Shown: piece by piece, positions 22,801 to 30,883 of the stretch
How positions within the stretch are numbered: position 1 is the stretch's first letter
Layout of the letters: each line of letters begins with the position of its first letter
Assembly: GCA_017856815.1 (NCBI GenBank)
Contig: JAFMEI010000006.1
Location: 1 to 34,045 of the forward strand
Direction of reading: 5' to 3'
DNA length: 34,045 bases
Source: Ilumatobacteraceae bacterium
GTDB taxonomy: Bacteria; Actinomycetota; Acidimicrobiia; Acidimicrobiales; Ilumatobacteraceae
Notes under the pieces: generated by a model
What the model was told of the DNA's origin: nothing
What the model saw: only the letters and a program-made list of their open reading frames with translations
Databases searched by the model: none
Program-made: the position numbers and the translations under genes

Positions 22801-24372
22801 TCAGACAGGTGCGTCACACTCGCGAAGTGGAAGTTGACGCGGTGGTTGCGAGGCCCATAGCGCTGCAATGAGATCGTCACGAGTTGCTTTGTGTGCGGGA
22901 GCATCAAAAAGGTTTTCGCGCTGCAGCGGATCATTCTGAAGGTTGTAGAGCTCACCTTCGGTGCCGTCATGCATCGTTCCTTTGCCGTACACCGAGCAAA
23001 CCCAGCCATCGCGGAGAATTGTCCGCTGGCTGACAATTTTGCCGAACATCACGCTGTCCCATTCCGTGAGAGTTTGCTCATGTCCAAGCGCGTTCGCATC
23101 TCCGCTACTTACAGGAAGCCGAGAGGCTTCGACATATTCAGGTCGCTCGAGGCCAGCGATGTCGGCAAAGGTTGCTGCGAGCGAGACAAGGCCAACTGGA
23201 TTGTCCACCACCTGAGGGGCGATCTGGGCGCTTGGTGCTGGGCGCCAAATAAGAGGAAGTCGCATCAACGAGTCCACGTGGTAGGGCCCCTTGAAAAGCA
23301 AGTTGAAATCTCCTTGGAATTCACCATGATCTGTAGTGAAGATGACATCAACATCATCGCCCCATCCGCGTTCGTCAATTTTGCTCAGCACTGATGCAAT
23401 TGCTTCGTCAATCATTTCGTTCATGATGTGGGCCATCGCATTGACTTCACGAGTTTGGTCAGCAGTCAGTGTTGACGGGACCCAGCGACGTGGCGGTTCA
23501 AAATTTGAATAGAACTTGCCCTCCCACCATGCTTTCCAATGCCGTGGCTTGTTCTCAAGTACGCGTTCGAGTTCACTTCGGTCTTCGATAAATCCTGCTG
23601 GCAAATCGAGGTCACGCCAATTAACACGATGCAACTCGCTCTGCGGGGGATCCCAAGGATGATGTGGATCGGGAAAGCTCATCCAACAGAACCAATCGGC
23701 GTCGGATTCCAATGACGCAAGCCAGTCCTTGGTGCGCTCGGCAACCCATGTGGTGTGGTACCAGTCGCGTGGAATTGGGTTGACCTTGACTTGAGGCGCA
23801 TTGGTATCACCACCGCCAGTTGCATTGACCTGCATTTCGGCACCGTCAAGCACTTGGTAATACATCTGCACAGCTTCTGGATGGTTGTTGGCGAGCCATC
23901 GTGCGTAGTGAAAAGGCCCAGCTCCACCATGAGTGCTTAAAGCAAGATGTTCAAAGCCGCGATGCGGCACTTCAGTGCCATTCTCATCACGGGTGTACTC
24001 AGTTGCGCGCTCATCGCGACCAAGGCGATTCTCTGCGAAGCGAAGAAATGGATCAAGGAAGGGTTCAAAATGAGCCTTGCCAATCAAGGCAGTTCGATAT
24101 CCAGAGCGCCAAAGATCCTCAGCGATGCTCGGGGCATCAATCGGCAGCGGAACACCATTCATCCAAACTCCATGTGTGGACGGGTGCTGTCCGGTGAGCA
24201 TTGTCGAACGACTCGGCATGCAAACCACGTTCTGGGGCTGCGCGCGCGTGTAGCGGATCCCAGAATGAGCGAGTGCATCGATTGTTGGCGTACGAGCCAC
24301 TGTGCCGCCATTGCATCCAAGTGAATCGAATCGTTGTTGATCGGTCGTAATGAAAAGAATCTTGCGTCCCAT
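22801..24372 (-). CDS. Sulfatase (formylglycine-dependent, type I)
   Basis: The 523-aa hydrolase is of the alkaline-phosphatase-like sulfatase family. The active-site motif CMPSR (51-55) fits CxPxR, so Cys51 would be converted to formylglycine by an FGE enzyme encoded elsewhere. Metal ligands appear in FITTDQQR (Asp11, Gln12) and in TTDHGEFQGDF. There is no signal peptide, so a cytoplasmic enzyme acting on imported sulfate esters (choline-sulfatase-like or aryl/alkyl sulfates) is likely; the substrate is not determined. GGAG lies 6 nt before the ATG. Its start abuts the SRPBCC gene stop with no gap, implying co-expression. Confidence 0.9.
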   Translation of the reverse strand: MGRKILFITTDQQRFDSLGCNGGTVARTPTIDALAHSGIRYTRAQPQNVVCMPSRSTMLTGQHPSTHGVWMNGVPLPIDAPSIAEDLWRSGYRTALIGKAHFEPFLDPFLRFAENRLGRDERATEYTRDENGTEVPHRGFEHLALSTHGGAGPFHYARWLANNHPEAVQMYYQVLDGAEMQVNATGGGDTNAPQVKVNPIPRDWYHTTWVAERTKDWLASLESDADWFCWMSFPDPHHPWDPPQSELHRVNWRDLDLPAGFIEDRSELERVLENKPRHWKAWWEGKFYSNFEPPRRWVPSTLTADQTREVNAMAHIMNEMIDEAIASVLSKIDERGWGDDVDVIFTTDHGEFQGDFNLLFKGPYHVDSLMRLPLIWRPAPSAQIAPQVVDNPVGLVSLAATFADIAGLERPEYVEASRLPVSSGDANALGHEQTLTEWDSVMFGKIVSQRTILRDGWVCSVYGKGTMHDGTEGELYNLQNDPLQRENLFDAPAHKATRDDLIAALWASQPPRQLPLRECDAPV

Positions 24373-24759
24373 TTATGACTCCATCAACTGCTTGAGCTTC
24401 TGCAACCCGGCACCGGCAGCACCGCCGACCATCAACCCGAGTACCTCTGGTTCCATCTCGGTGCTGTAGATCACAACGCAGCCGCCATGTGGATCATCAA
24501 TGACATCAACCGTGCCTAGATGAGAGGTGATGATTGAGTTATTCACAATCTTGTATTGAAAGCGACGCAACGCATGGTCAAGCGTCACGATGTCTTCTTC
24601 AAACGTGATCCCAGAGGCCAGATAGATCCATCGTTTGTCGCCTTCAAGTTTGGTGCCAGTGGTCGGAAACCATTCGTGAAGCAATTCGGGCCGACCAACT
24701 AGCGCCCACACATCTTCAGCGGGTCTGTCAATAAAGATGTGGCGGCGGATTGTTGCCAT
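24373..24759 (-). CDS. SRPBCC (START-like) family protein
   Basis: The 128-aa protein has the SRPBCC pattern: N-terminal strand IRRHIFIDRPAEDVWALVGRPELLHEWFP, a middle set of strands, and a C-terminal amphipathic helix preceded by a Gly-rich turn. Members bind hydrophobic ligands or act as polyketide cyclases; no catalytic residue is evident. It lies between ung (9-nt gap) and the sulfatase gene (0-nt gap) in one minus-strand unit. Ligand is unknown. Confidence 0.75.
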   Translation of the reverse strand: MATIRRHIFIDRPAEDVWALVGRPELLHEWFPTTGTKLEGDKRWIYLASGITFEEDIVTLDHALRRFQYKIVNNSIITSHLGTVDVIDDPHGGCVVIYSTEMEPEVLGLMVGGAAGAGLQKLKQLMES

Positions 24760-24768
24760 TACTGAAAC

Positions 24769-25443
24769 CTACTCAATTTCCCAATCTATTGGCGGAACGC
24801 CCGCCAATTTCAGATATTCATTGGCTCGCGAAAACGGTTTGTGGCCGAAGAACCCGTTATGTGCCGAAAGAGGAGATGGATGCACCGATTCAATTACTTC
24901 GTGAATTGGGTTAGTAATGAGAGATCTCTTTTTCTTGGCACTGGCGCCCCACAATATGAATACAACACGCGTCTGCTTCTCGTTAACTACTTCAAGCACT
25001 CGATCGGTGAATAATTCCCATCCGCGACCAAAGTGTGATCCTGCTGATGCTTCGCGCACGGTGAGGGTTGTATTGAGAAGCAGAACACCTTCTCGCGCCC
25101 ATTTGTCGAGACAGCCGTGAGCGGGGATCGGATGTCCAAGATCATCGCGTAGCTCTTTATAAATGTTTTGTAGCGATGGAGGGACACGCACCCCGGGTCG
25201 TACCGAAAAGCAAAGTCCATGTGCTTGGCCCGGCTGATGGTACGGGTCTTGTCCAAGTAAGACCACCTTGGTTGAGGCAAGGGGAGTTTCGTGCAACGCA
25301 CGAAAGACCTCATCGTGGGGTGGATAAATGTTGTGATGCTTACGCTCGTTTTGGATGAACTCCTGAAGTGGCTGCCAGTAGGGCTTTTCAAATTCAGCCC
25401 TCAGAACCGGGTTCCAATCCGTAGTGGCACGGGCACCTGTCAT
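24769..25443 (-). CDS. ung: Uracil-DNA glycosylase, family 1
   Basis: The 224-aa base-excision repair enzyme removes uracil from DNA. It shows the water-activating loop GQDPYH (64-69, catalytic Asp66), the uracil-binding LLLNTTLTV, and the Leu-intercalation loop HPSPLSAH (188-195) with the catalytic His. Length matches E. coli Ung. The ATG is preceded by TAGATT with a 6-nt gap, a leaderless-type -10. It heads the unit ung-SRPBCC-sulfatase and is divergent from the ROK kinase gene. Confidence 0.96.
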   Translation of the reverse strand: MTGARATTDWNPVLRAEFEKPYWQPLQEFIQNERKHHNIYPPHDEVFRALHETPLASTKVVLLGQDPYHQPGQAHGLCFSVRPGVRVPPSLQNIYKELRDDLGHPIPAHGCLDKWAREGVLLLNTTLTVREASAGSHFGRGWELFTDRVLEVVNEKQTRVVFILWGASAKKKRSLITNPIHEVIESVHPSPLSAHNGFFGHKPFSRANEYLKLAGVPPIDWEIE

Positions 25444-25449
25444 GCCCTG

Positions 25450-25455
25450 AATCTA
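25450..25455 (-). promoter_or_regulatory. Leaderless-type -10 box (TAGATT) for ung
   Basis: On the minus strand TAGATT lies 6 nt before ATG 25443, with no Shine-Dalgarno. A GTGACA hexamer lies upstream but at a spacing of about 20 nt, longer than usual for a -35. Confidence 0.45.
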
Positions 25456-25486
25456 GGCAAATGCGGGCGATTAAGTGTCACTGAGT

Positions 25487-25515
25487 AGGAATTAAATACA
25501 GTGCCTTAAATTCCT
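25487..25515. promoter_or_regulatory. Inverted repeat in the ung / ROK divergent region
   Basis: AGGAATT (25487-25493) pairs with AATTCCT (25509-25515). After one mismatch two further A-T pairs extend the arms to 10 positions, around a 9-nt centre. It lies between two divergent genes, upstream of the ung -10 box, so an operator for a dimeric repressor is the simplest reading. The rest of the 132-nt gap holds no other clear signal. Confidence 0.35.
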
Positions 25516-25575
25516 CTGCGCGTGTCTGGGTTTTACGATTTAGGGCATTCCGCAATCCCCAGGCGTCACACATCC

Positions 25576-26469
25576 ATGAATCTTTCAGTTGCAGTTGACA
25601 TCGGTGGCACCAAATTCGCTGCTGGTCTCGTCGACAAAAGCGGGCGCATAGTTGATCGGGTTGCAACTCGGGTGCCTAATCGGGCAAATGCCGAAGAGCT
25701 TTTTGAACTCGTGGCTGAGATTGTCTCACAGCAAATTGACCGCGCCACCAATCACCATGGAGGCCAGCCACTCGTCGTCGGGGTGGGTTCTGCCGGGCCA
25801 ATTACCCGCAACGTCGAGAGCATTTCACCGCTCAATCTGCTTGGATGGCGAGACTTTCCATTGCGCCAGCGACTCGTTGATCTCACTGGATTGCCAGTGT
25901 TCGGCGATGGTGATGCAAAGGCACTTGCTCTCGCCGAAGGTTGGCGCGGTGCAGCCAAGGGATACAACAGTTTTATTGCGATGGTCGTCTCCACCGGGGT
26001 TGGCGGCGGGATCGTCTTGAATGGCCGCTTGCTTGACGGCGAGACCGGAAATGCTGGCCACATTGGCCATGTGATTGTGGAACCCGATGGTCGTCGCTGC
26101 GACTGTGGTGCACGGGGCTGCTTGGAGGCTGAAGCGTCGGGGCCCGCCATTGAAGCAATCACGGGTCGACCGCCCACGCAGCCAACCTACGAAATCATGC
26201 AACGCACTGGTCGTTTGGTTGGGCGTGCCGTAGCGTCCGTCGTCAATTTGCTGGACCTTCCACTTGCAGTGGTCGGCGGCGGAGTGGCACTTGGTTTTGG
26301 TGCGACTTTTTTCCAGGCAGCACAAGATGAACTCGATGAACTCTGTGGACTTCAATTCGCCCGCGGGGCACGCATTGTGCCCGCAAAACTCGGTGATGCG
26401 GGACCGCTTGTTGGTGCAGGAGCAATTGGTTGGCGAGGCATGCGTCGCGCCGGAATATCAATCGACTAA
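25576..26469 (+). CDS. ROK family sugar kinase (glucokinase-like)
   Basis: The protein is 297 aa from ATG 25576. It has the ATP phosphate loop DIGGTK (8-13), the GVGSAGPI strand, the VVSTGVGGGIVLNG second ATP motif (137-150), GNAGHIGH (158-165) and the ROK zinc site CDCGARGC (Cys175, Cys177, Cys182). A glucokinase or related hexose/N-acetylhexosamine kinase is likely. The catalytic-base segment reads GDGDAK where most members have NDAN; Asp113 is kept. No DNA-binding domain is fused, so it is an enzyme rather than a repressor. The longer reading from GTG 25522 adds residues outside the family and would run through the intergenic region. No good ribosome site is seen. Confidence 0.88.
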   Translation: MNLSVAVDIGGTKFAAGLVDKSGRIVDRVATRVPNRANAEELFELVAEIVSQQIDRATNHHGGQPLVVGVGSAGPITRNVESISPLNLLGWRDFPLRQRLVDLTGLPVFGDGDAKALALAEGWRGAAKGYNSFIAMVVSTGVGGGIVLNGRLLDGETGNAGHIGHVIVEPDGRRCDCGARGCLEAEASGPAIEAITGRPPTQPTYEIMQRTGRLVGRAVASVVNLLDLPLAVVGGGVALGFGATFFQAAQDELDELCGLQFARGARIVPAKLGDAGPLVGAGAIGWRGMRRAGISID

Positions 26470-26485
26470 ATCAGATCGTCAGGAG

Positions 26486-27469
26486 CTAGAAAGAGGTTGC
26501 AGATACCCACTGCAATTCATCTGGGCTAGTTGTAACCAGTGGGCGCTGCACATCAATCCAATCGCCAACTTCAGGCAATGGATCACCTTCAGGCACAAAC
26601 ACCATTGATGTGTGCATGTGTGGCTTTTCAACCATGGCCATGCGGCGGCGTGCAAAATGAAATGGGCTTCTGCCTTCTGCAAGCTCCGCAACTCCTTGCG
26701 CAGTGCCAACGCCGAGGGAGAGCACGTGACCATCTTCTTTGATCAGACTGCGGTGATAGCCAACCCGATCCCCAGCTTTGACCGAGTGCACCGAAAGCAC
26801 ATCAGTGCTCAATTGCATCTGTGATTTATCGGCATGCCAAAGCGCCGTACCCACGCGAATGCTCATGGTCATACCATCAAACTCCGTCTGAAGATCATTG
26901 CAAGATTGCGGTGACAGATGGCTGAGAAACACATTTGAGTTTGGTGGGATGCGACGCAAAAAGTCGCGCACTTCTTCGCTGTTGTCTTCTTCGTCGGAGA
27001 TCAAAGGTGGATGAAAAGAAATTCCGATTACTCGCAGCCCACTTGCATTGGCGTGTGCAATCAGATCGGACATCTCCGACTTGCGCACCCCGTGACGGCG
27101 CATTGATGACCGCACCTTCACCACAACTGGGCAATCCCAGTTCTGCCGCGCAAGGGCATCAACATGTGCCACAGAACCAACTGTCAGCACGGTGTCACGC
27201 GAGAGAGTGACAGGAAGGTCATCCAAATGTGGTGTGAGCACCATGGCAGTGCAGTCGTCGGGCACATCGGCTGCTTCGAATACGGTGCCAACCGCGATCA
27301 GGCCGTCGCCGTATTCGTTAGCCAAACGTGCAGCCATAGGCATCAGTGCGGACCGACCAAATCCGTAGCCGGTTCCCTTCACAACAGGCACCACAGAACC
27401 AAATTCAGCAGCCACTCTCGCGGTGGTTGATTCCCACGCGGATTGGACCACGCGCAGACGCAAAGTCAT
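26486..27469 (-). CDS. Alanine-racemase-like PLP enzyme
   Basis: The 327-aa protein of fold-type III is shorter than ordinary alanine racemases (about 360-380). The PLP lysine is Lys31 in VVPVVKGTGYGFGR. MRRHGV (123-128) corresponds to the MNRLG element, IRVGTALWHAD (204-214) to the barrel end, and Tyr238 in GDRVGYHRS corresponds to the second catalytic base of Alr. The protein thus keeps both bases and may be an active racemase, but the truncated C-terminal beta domain and the divergence around Lys31 leave substrate open. ATG 27469 has no Shine-Dalgarno but has TACGGT 6 nt upstream. It is convergent with the ROK gene (16-nt gap without hairpin). Confidence 0.75.
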   Translation of the reverse strand: MTLRLRVVQSAWESTTARVAAEFGSVVPVVKGTGYGFGRSALMPMAARLANEYGDGLIAVGTVFEAADVPDDCTAMVLTPHLDDLPVTLSRDTVLTVGSVAHVDALARQNWDCPVVVKVRSSMRRHGVRKSEMSDLIAHANASGLRVIGISFHPPLISDEEDNSEEVRDFLRRIPPNSNVFLSHLSPQSCNDLQTEFDGMTMSIRVGTALWHADKSQMQLSTDVLSVHSVKAGDRVGYHRSLIKEDGHVLSLGVGTAQGVAELAEGRSPFHFARRRMAMVEKPHMHTSMVFVPEGDPLPEVGDWIDVQRPLVTTSPDELQWVSATSF

Positions 27470-27475
27470 GCTTTG

Positions 27476-27481
27476 ACCGTA
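27476..27481 (-). promoter_or_regulatory. Leaderless-type -10 box (TACGGT) for the racemase-like gene
   Basis: On the minus strand TACGGT is 6 nt before ATG 27469 and no Shine-Dalgarno is present. A TTGATA hexamer further upstream is too close (10 nt) to serve as a -35. Confidence 0.4.
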
Positions 27482-27540
27482 GTGCCCGAGCTATCAATCC
27501 TTTGTGCCATATGGATTCAGCCCGCGAACTAAAAGTTGAG

Positions 27541-27569
27541 TTGTTTGGTCGGGTTTAGGTCGCTAGTTT
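27541..27569 (+). promoter_or_regulatory. Predicted promoter for the DUF4395 gene
   Basis: TTGTTT (27541-27546) and TAGTTT (27564-27569) are spaced by 17 nt. The -10 lies 7 nt before ATG 27577, so the transcript would be leaderless. This is the best spaced -35/-10 pair among the leaderless-type boxes in the window. Confidence 0.5.
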
Positions 27570-27576
27570 CGAAGGC

Positions 27577-28077
27577 ATGGCAATTCGCTTTGACTTCCCA
27601 AACCCCGTCAACGAGACCTCGGCACGACTCGTAGCCACGGGCGTAGTTGCAATGGGTGTCGCCTTCGTGGCGTTGCAAAGCGGTTGGATTCTGATTGCGC
27701 TTACATATGGGTTTCTCGCACGAGTTCTGTTTGGTCCACGGTTCAGCCCGCTTGGTCGATTTGTTACCGACGTCATCACGCCGCGTTTGAACTTGCGTCA
27801 TCGTTTGTCACCAGGTCAACCAAAGCGCTTTGCACAAGGCATTGGACTCTTGTTCTCTGTAGTTGCATCAGTGGCGTGGATATTTGGCGCGCACACAGTG
27901 GCAACGGTTGTAATCATCATGTTGATCGCAGCAGCATCACTGGAAGCTTTTGTTGGGTTTTGTCTTGGATGCGCAATCTTCAAAGTGTTGATGCGCGTTG
28001 GGGTCATTCCAGAATCAGTGTGCTTTGAATGCGCTGATATCTCGCGCCGTATCGAAGAAGGCACCGTCAGGGCTTAG
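27577..28077 (+). CDS. DUF4395 membrane protein
   Basis: The 166-aa protein has two hydrophobic pairs (about 17-53 and 86-136). Its layout, an N-terminal FPNPVNETSARLVATG, the cytoplasmic loop FGPRFSPLGRFVTDVITPRL, then PKRFAQGIGLLFSVV and the GFCLGC motif before the last segment, matches DUF4395. Members occur widely in actinobacteria, often near thioredoxin-like or thiosulfate-sulfurtransferase genes, and the two Cys in CLGC suggest redox or sulfur chemistry; that is inference. Function is unknown. Its stop lies 11 nt inside the convergent mftF gene, so the two coding regions overlap at their ends. Confidence 0.82.
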   Translation: MAIRFDFPNPVNETSARLVATGVVAMGVAFVALQSGWILIALTYGFLARVLFGPRFSPLGRFVTDVITPRLNLRHRLSPGQPKRFAQGIGLLFSVVASVAWIFGAHTVATVVIIMLIAAASLEAFVGFCLGCAIFKVLMRVGVIPESVCFECADISRRIEEGTVRA

Positions 28078-29446
28078 AAATTCTCGGCGCCAGCGGCGCT
28101 GGTGTGCGCTCGGTTGCGCATCCCTCCCAGACACCAGTTGCATATGCAGCATCGTCAATGGCCCGCAAAGACACGTATCGGATTGGGTCCAGCCTGGGTC
28201 GTTTTCGCAACCAGTCAACAAATGCCGGAAGAAGAGAAGAGGCTACCAATATGCGACGTGCAGTTCGTGAGAAGACCGCTGCACCAAGTGCAAGAGGTAA
28301 CCAAACTCGTGTTATCGCGCGGGCAATAGAAACCCCGGCATGCCAGTGGCCGAGCATTGCGAGTCGAGTTGCTTCAAACCAACGATTCGGCAACGACGGC
28401 AATTTACGAGCTAACGACACTGCGGTGTAGACCACAATCGGAATTGCAAGCCAGCGTCTTTTTGTCCCAAGCAACGCAACGATTGCCACACTCCAGAAGT
28501 TGGCGACAACAGGCGCCAACGCACCAGGGTGACGCGTAGCCAATGAAGCGGCAGCTCGGCCATAACCGCGCCGTTGATCTACCCAAGACCAAAAATCAGA
28601 TCTCGCATCGTGTGTGACTTCAACTGCACTCTCATAGAGCACCCAATGAAGTGGAGAGTCAAGTCGCCAAACGAGGTCAACATCCTCACCCGTGGAAAGT
28701 TCAGGATCAAACCCGCCTTCGTCGCGCACCGCCGCAGTACGCGCTACAAGGCAGGCAGTGGGTACATAACTAACTCGTGTGCCCGCCCTTACTCTCGCTG
28801 GTCGCTTTCCAAGATCCAGCGGACTGTCAGTCTCCTCAAATCGACCAAAGATTGAGTTGGTGTTCGGAGTGCCGATTATCCGAGGTGCTGTTGCAACGAT
28901 TGATTGGTTCTGAAGGTGCGAAGCAAGCATGAGCAAGTCATGAACTTCTAGGTGGACATCAGAATCGACAAATGCGATCAATTCGGTCTCTGTTGCTGCG
29001 AGCCCGGCGTTACGGGCACCTGCGGGCCCAGTGTTCCATTCATTACGCATTATTTGACAGTTCGATGGAACTGCGAACGCACCAGAGATCGGATGAGGGG
29101 AATGGTCGTCGACAATGATTAGGGAGCGGCACTCGGAGAGTTTGAACACAAGCGATTCCAGAGCGTCAACATCACGTTTCTCGCGTGCATAAACAGGAAT
29201 CACAACGGTGATTTCATGTAGGAGGGAACGGTCAGCGGGTTCAAGCATCGGTACCACTGCACCCGCGTCCAAGAAACGATTCGCAAGAGCCATCTCAGTA
29301 GCGGAAATCTCTTCTCGGTGTTCTATTCGCTCAGCAACTACGCGTCCCTTGTCGGTCAGGTTGAAGAGCTTTATTGGTGATCCGGCAATGACTGTGGATC
29401 CATTCATCGGTCGACGCCAGGTCTTATCGGCTCGAAATCGGGTCAT
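28067..29446 (-). CDS. mftF: Mycofactocin glycosyltransferase MftF
   Basis: The 459-aa membrane-linked GT2 glycosyltransferase is, in mycobacteria, the enzyme that adds beta-1,4-glucose chains to premycofactocin. Residues about 16-66 form a small PqqD/MftB-like module (IAGSPIKLFNLTDKGR). The GT-A domain follows: TVVIPVYAREKRDVDALESL, IIVDDHSPHP, RNEWNTGPAGARNAGLAA, the metal site DSD (161-163) and the acceptor region STGEDVDLVWRLD. Hydrophobic segments (about 315-345 and 378-410) and the C-terminal DDAAYATGVWEGC element match MftF closely. ATG 29446 overlaps the mftE stop by 4 nt. The core genes mftA-D and a mftG-like gene are not in the window. Confidence 0.93.
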   Translation of the reverse strand: MTRFRADKTWRRPMNGSTVIAGSPIKLFNLTDKGRVVAERIEHREEISATEMALANRFLDAGAVVPMLEPADRSLLHEITVVIPVYAREKRDVDALESLVFKLSECRSLIIVDDHSPHPISGAFAVPSNCQIMRNEWNTGPAGARNAGLAATETELIAFVDSDVHLEVHDLLMLASHLQNQSIVATAPRIIGTPNTNSIFGRFEETDSPLDLGKRPARVRAGTRVSYVPTACLVARTAAVRDEGGFDPELSTGEDVDLVWRLDSPLHWVLYESAVEVTHDARSDFWSWVDQRRGYGRAAASLATRHPGALAPVVANFWSVAIVALLGTKRRWLAIPIVVYTAVSLARKLPSLPNRWFEATRLAMLGHWHAGVSIARAITRVWLPLALGAAVFSRTARRILVASSLLPAFVDWLRKRPRLDPIRYVSLRAIDDAAYATGVWEGCATERTPAPLAPRISKP

Positions 29447-30069
29447 CGCATCCAGTTTTTCACGGCGATAACCAGGTCATTGACCAGCATCTTTAGGATT
29501 TCATTACCCGCTTCGACACTTGAACCGCTCGGATCACCGAGCACTCCGTTGGGGCTCACCGCAGCGATTCCGCCGGCAATTATCTGGGGCAAAATCGAAC
29601 CAATTGGCTGGGTGTTTCCAATCTCGGCCCGCGCGAGGTCAACCTGTTCTGGCGCAATGGCGAGCATGATCGAAGTCTCAGTGTGCCCAGCATGCGCATC
29701 ACCTCCTGGGACCTGCGGCCACCACGACATTGCGCGCCGCTTTTCGTACGCGGTCACTTCCATGGCTTTGGTAATTGCCTGCAGATTGCCGCCGTGGCCA
29801 TTCACCAAGACAACACCATCAGACCAATCTGCTGATCTAATCATCTCAACGACAATCTGAGTGACTGCCTCATTGCCGATTGACAATGTGTTGGCAAACC
29901 CACTGTGTTCGCCGCTTGAAGATACCGTGATTGCTGGTCCAAGCATCATGCCAGGGAGTGAACGCACTAATTCGCGCGCAAGGTGGTTGGCAATTCGTGT
30001 GTCGGTGTCCGACGGCAAATGCGGACCGTGTTGTTCGAAGGAGCCGACGGGTATTACTACGACACTCAC
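29443..30069 (-). CDS. mftE: Mycofactocin system creatininase-family peptidase MftE
   Basis: The protein is about 208 aa. MftE removes the modified C-terminal Val-Tyr dipeptide from the MftC-processed MftA peptide. Creatininase-family metal residues are visible: Glu12 and His14 in PVGSFEQHGPHLP, Asp23 in SDTDTRIA, the VNGHGGN loop and the Glu in GHTETS. The SGEHSGFANTLSIG segment is typical of MftE. The GTG at 30069 forms a GTGA overlap with the etfB stop and is preferred; a GTG at 30087 would add six residues. Location directly before mftF, with the same order as in mycobacteria (mftE-mftF), supports the assignment. The N-terminus is shorter than in many MftE proteins. Confidence 0.9.
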   Translation of the reverse strand: MSVVVIPVGSFEQHGPHLPSDTDTRIANHLARELVRSLPGMMLGPAITVSSSGEHSGFANTLSIGNEAVTQIVVEMIRSADWSDGVVLVNGHGGNLQAITKAMEVTAYEKRRAMSWWPQVPGGDAHAGHTETSIMLAIAPEQVDLARAEIGNTQPIGSILPQIIAGGIAAVSPNGVLGDPSGSSVEAGNEILKMLVNDLVIAVKNWMR

Positions 30070-30875
30070 GAAGTTAGATAGCCCCACTCGCGCATCGCCT
30101 GAATGATTCGCTCAGCTGCTTCAGATGGTGAGAGTGTCACGAGTTCGCCACGACTCTTGGCCGCTGTTGAATCAGTAAGAGCCCGAATACGGTCTATCGC
30201 TTGGTTGCCTTTGGGCGGCGCAACGATTCGAGTTGGTGGCCGATAGCGGGTGATTTCACCGTTGAGGTCAGCATTGATCCCCGCATTTGCCGTAGGTATG
30301 TTGGCACTACGGGCAGCCAAGGTACCTGCAAGGGATGCGCGACGAAGTTTTGCAACAGATCCTTCGACAGAAATAACCGCCGGCGAATTAGAACTTGGAG
30401 CAACTCGTACAACTTCGCGGCGGCCACCATCGAGACGGCGCACACATTCCAAGTTTGTGCCTTTGCGTTCTACAGCAACCAAGCCGAGAGCTTGTGAGGC
30501 GCCAAGTTGCGCAGCCAGAAATGCAGGAACGCTGCCGCTGCCGCGGTCGGCTGAATAGTCCCCGCAAACAATTAACTCACAACCACCCAGATGTTGCGCC
30601 AATGAAACTGCAACATCGCGGGAACTTGGCTGCGCGCCACAGGCAACGAACTGAACAGCGGTAGCGCCAACCGCTAGGGAATCTCGAAGTGCAGCAACCG
30701 CTGCTTCGGGACCGATACAAACAACTTTGACTTGGTCACCAATACTGAGCGCTACTTCGAGTGCCGCCTGATCCGCCAATGAGACGCCCCCAAATCGGTC
30801 ATCAGTCAGGACTGATCCAGACGTGTCCACTTCGGGCCGACCTGGGGTCCATTTGATGCAAACTCCAACCAACAT
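30066..30875 (-). CDS. Electron transfer flavoprotein beta-subunit-like protein
   Basis: The 269-aa protein has the EtfB/FixA fold: LVGVCIKWTPGRPEVD at the N-terminus (like the VCVKxVPD opening of EtfB), ADQAALEVALSIGDQVKVVCIGPE, the SLAVGATAVQFV strand-turn, and the nucleotide-binding region CGDYSADRGSGSVPAFLAAQLG. It pairs with the EtfA-like protein to bind FAD plus AMP or a second flavin. The DRGSGSVP loop differs from the usual D-x-Q-TG/QVG pattern, so this is a divergent branch. ATG 30875 is chosen because an upstream in-frame start at 30977 would run 100 nt into the ferredoxin gene. It lies between the ferredoxin gene (8-nt gap) and mftE (4-nt overlap). Confidence 0.85.
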   Translation of the reverse strand: MLVGVCIKWTPGRPEVDTSGSVLTDDRFGGVSLADQAALEVALSIGDQVKVVCIGPEAAVAALRDSLAVGATAVQFVACGAQPSSRDVAVSLAQHLGGCELIVCGDYSADRGSGSVPAFLAAQLGASQALGLVAVERKGTNLECVRRLDGGRREVVRVAPSSNSPAVISVEGSVAKLRRASLAGTLAARSANIPTANAGINADLNGEITRYRPPTRIVAPPKGNQAIDRIRALTDSTAAKSRGELVTLSPSEAAERIIQAMREWGYLTS

Positions 30876-30883
30876 CTGGGTGC

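Noticed and set aside
22891-23394. 167-codon plus-strand open frame opposite the sulfatase
   Set aside because: It is antisense to a gene with full catalytic motifs and shows no family features.
27507-27514. 8-bp palindrome CCATATGG between the racemase-like and DUF4395 genes
   Set aside because: It is a single short palindrome, symmetry does not extend beyond 8 bp, and its occurrence by chance is likely.
27511-27558. 15-codon ATG-to-TAG frame upstream of the DUF4395 gene
   Set aside because: It is too short, lacks a ribosome site, and overlaps the predicted promoter; coding cannot be supported.
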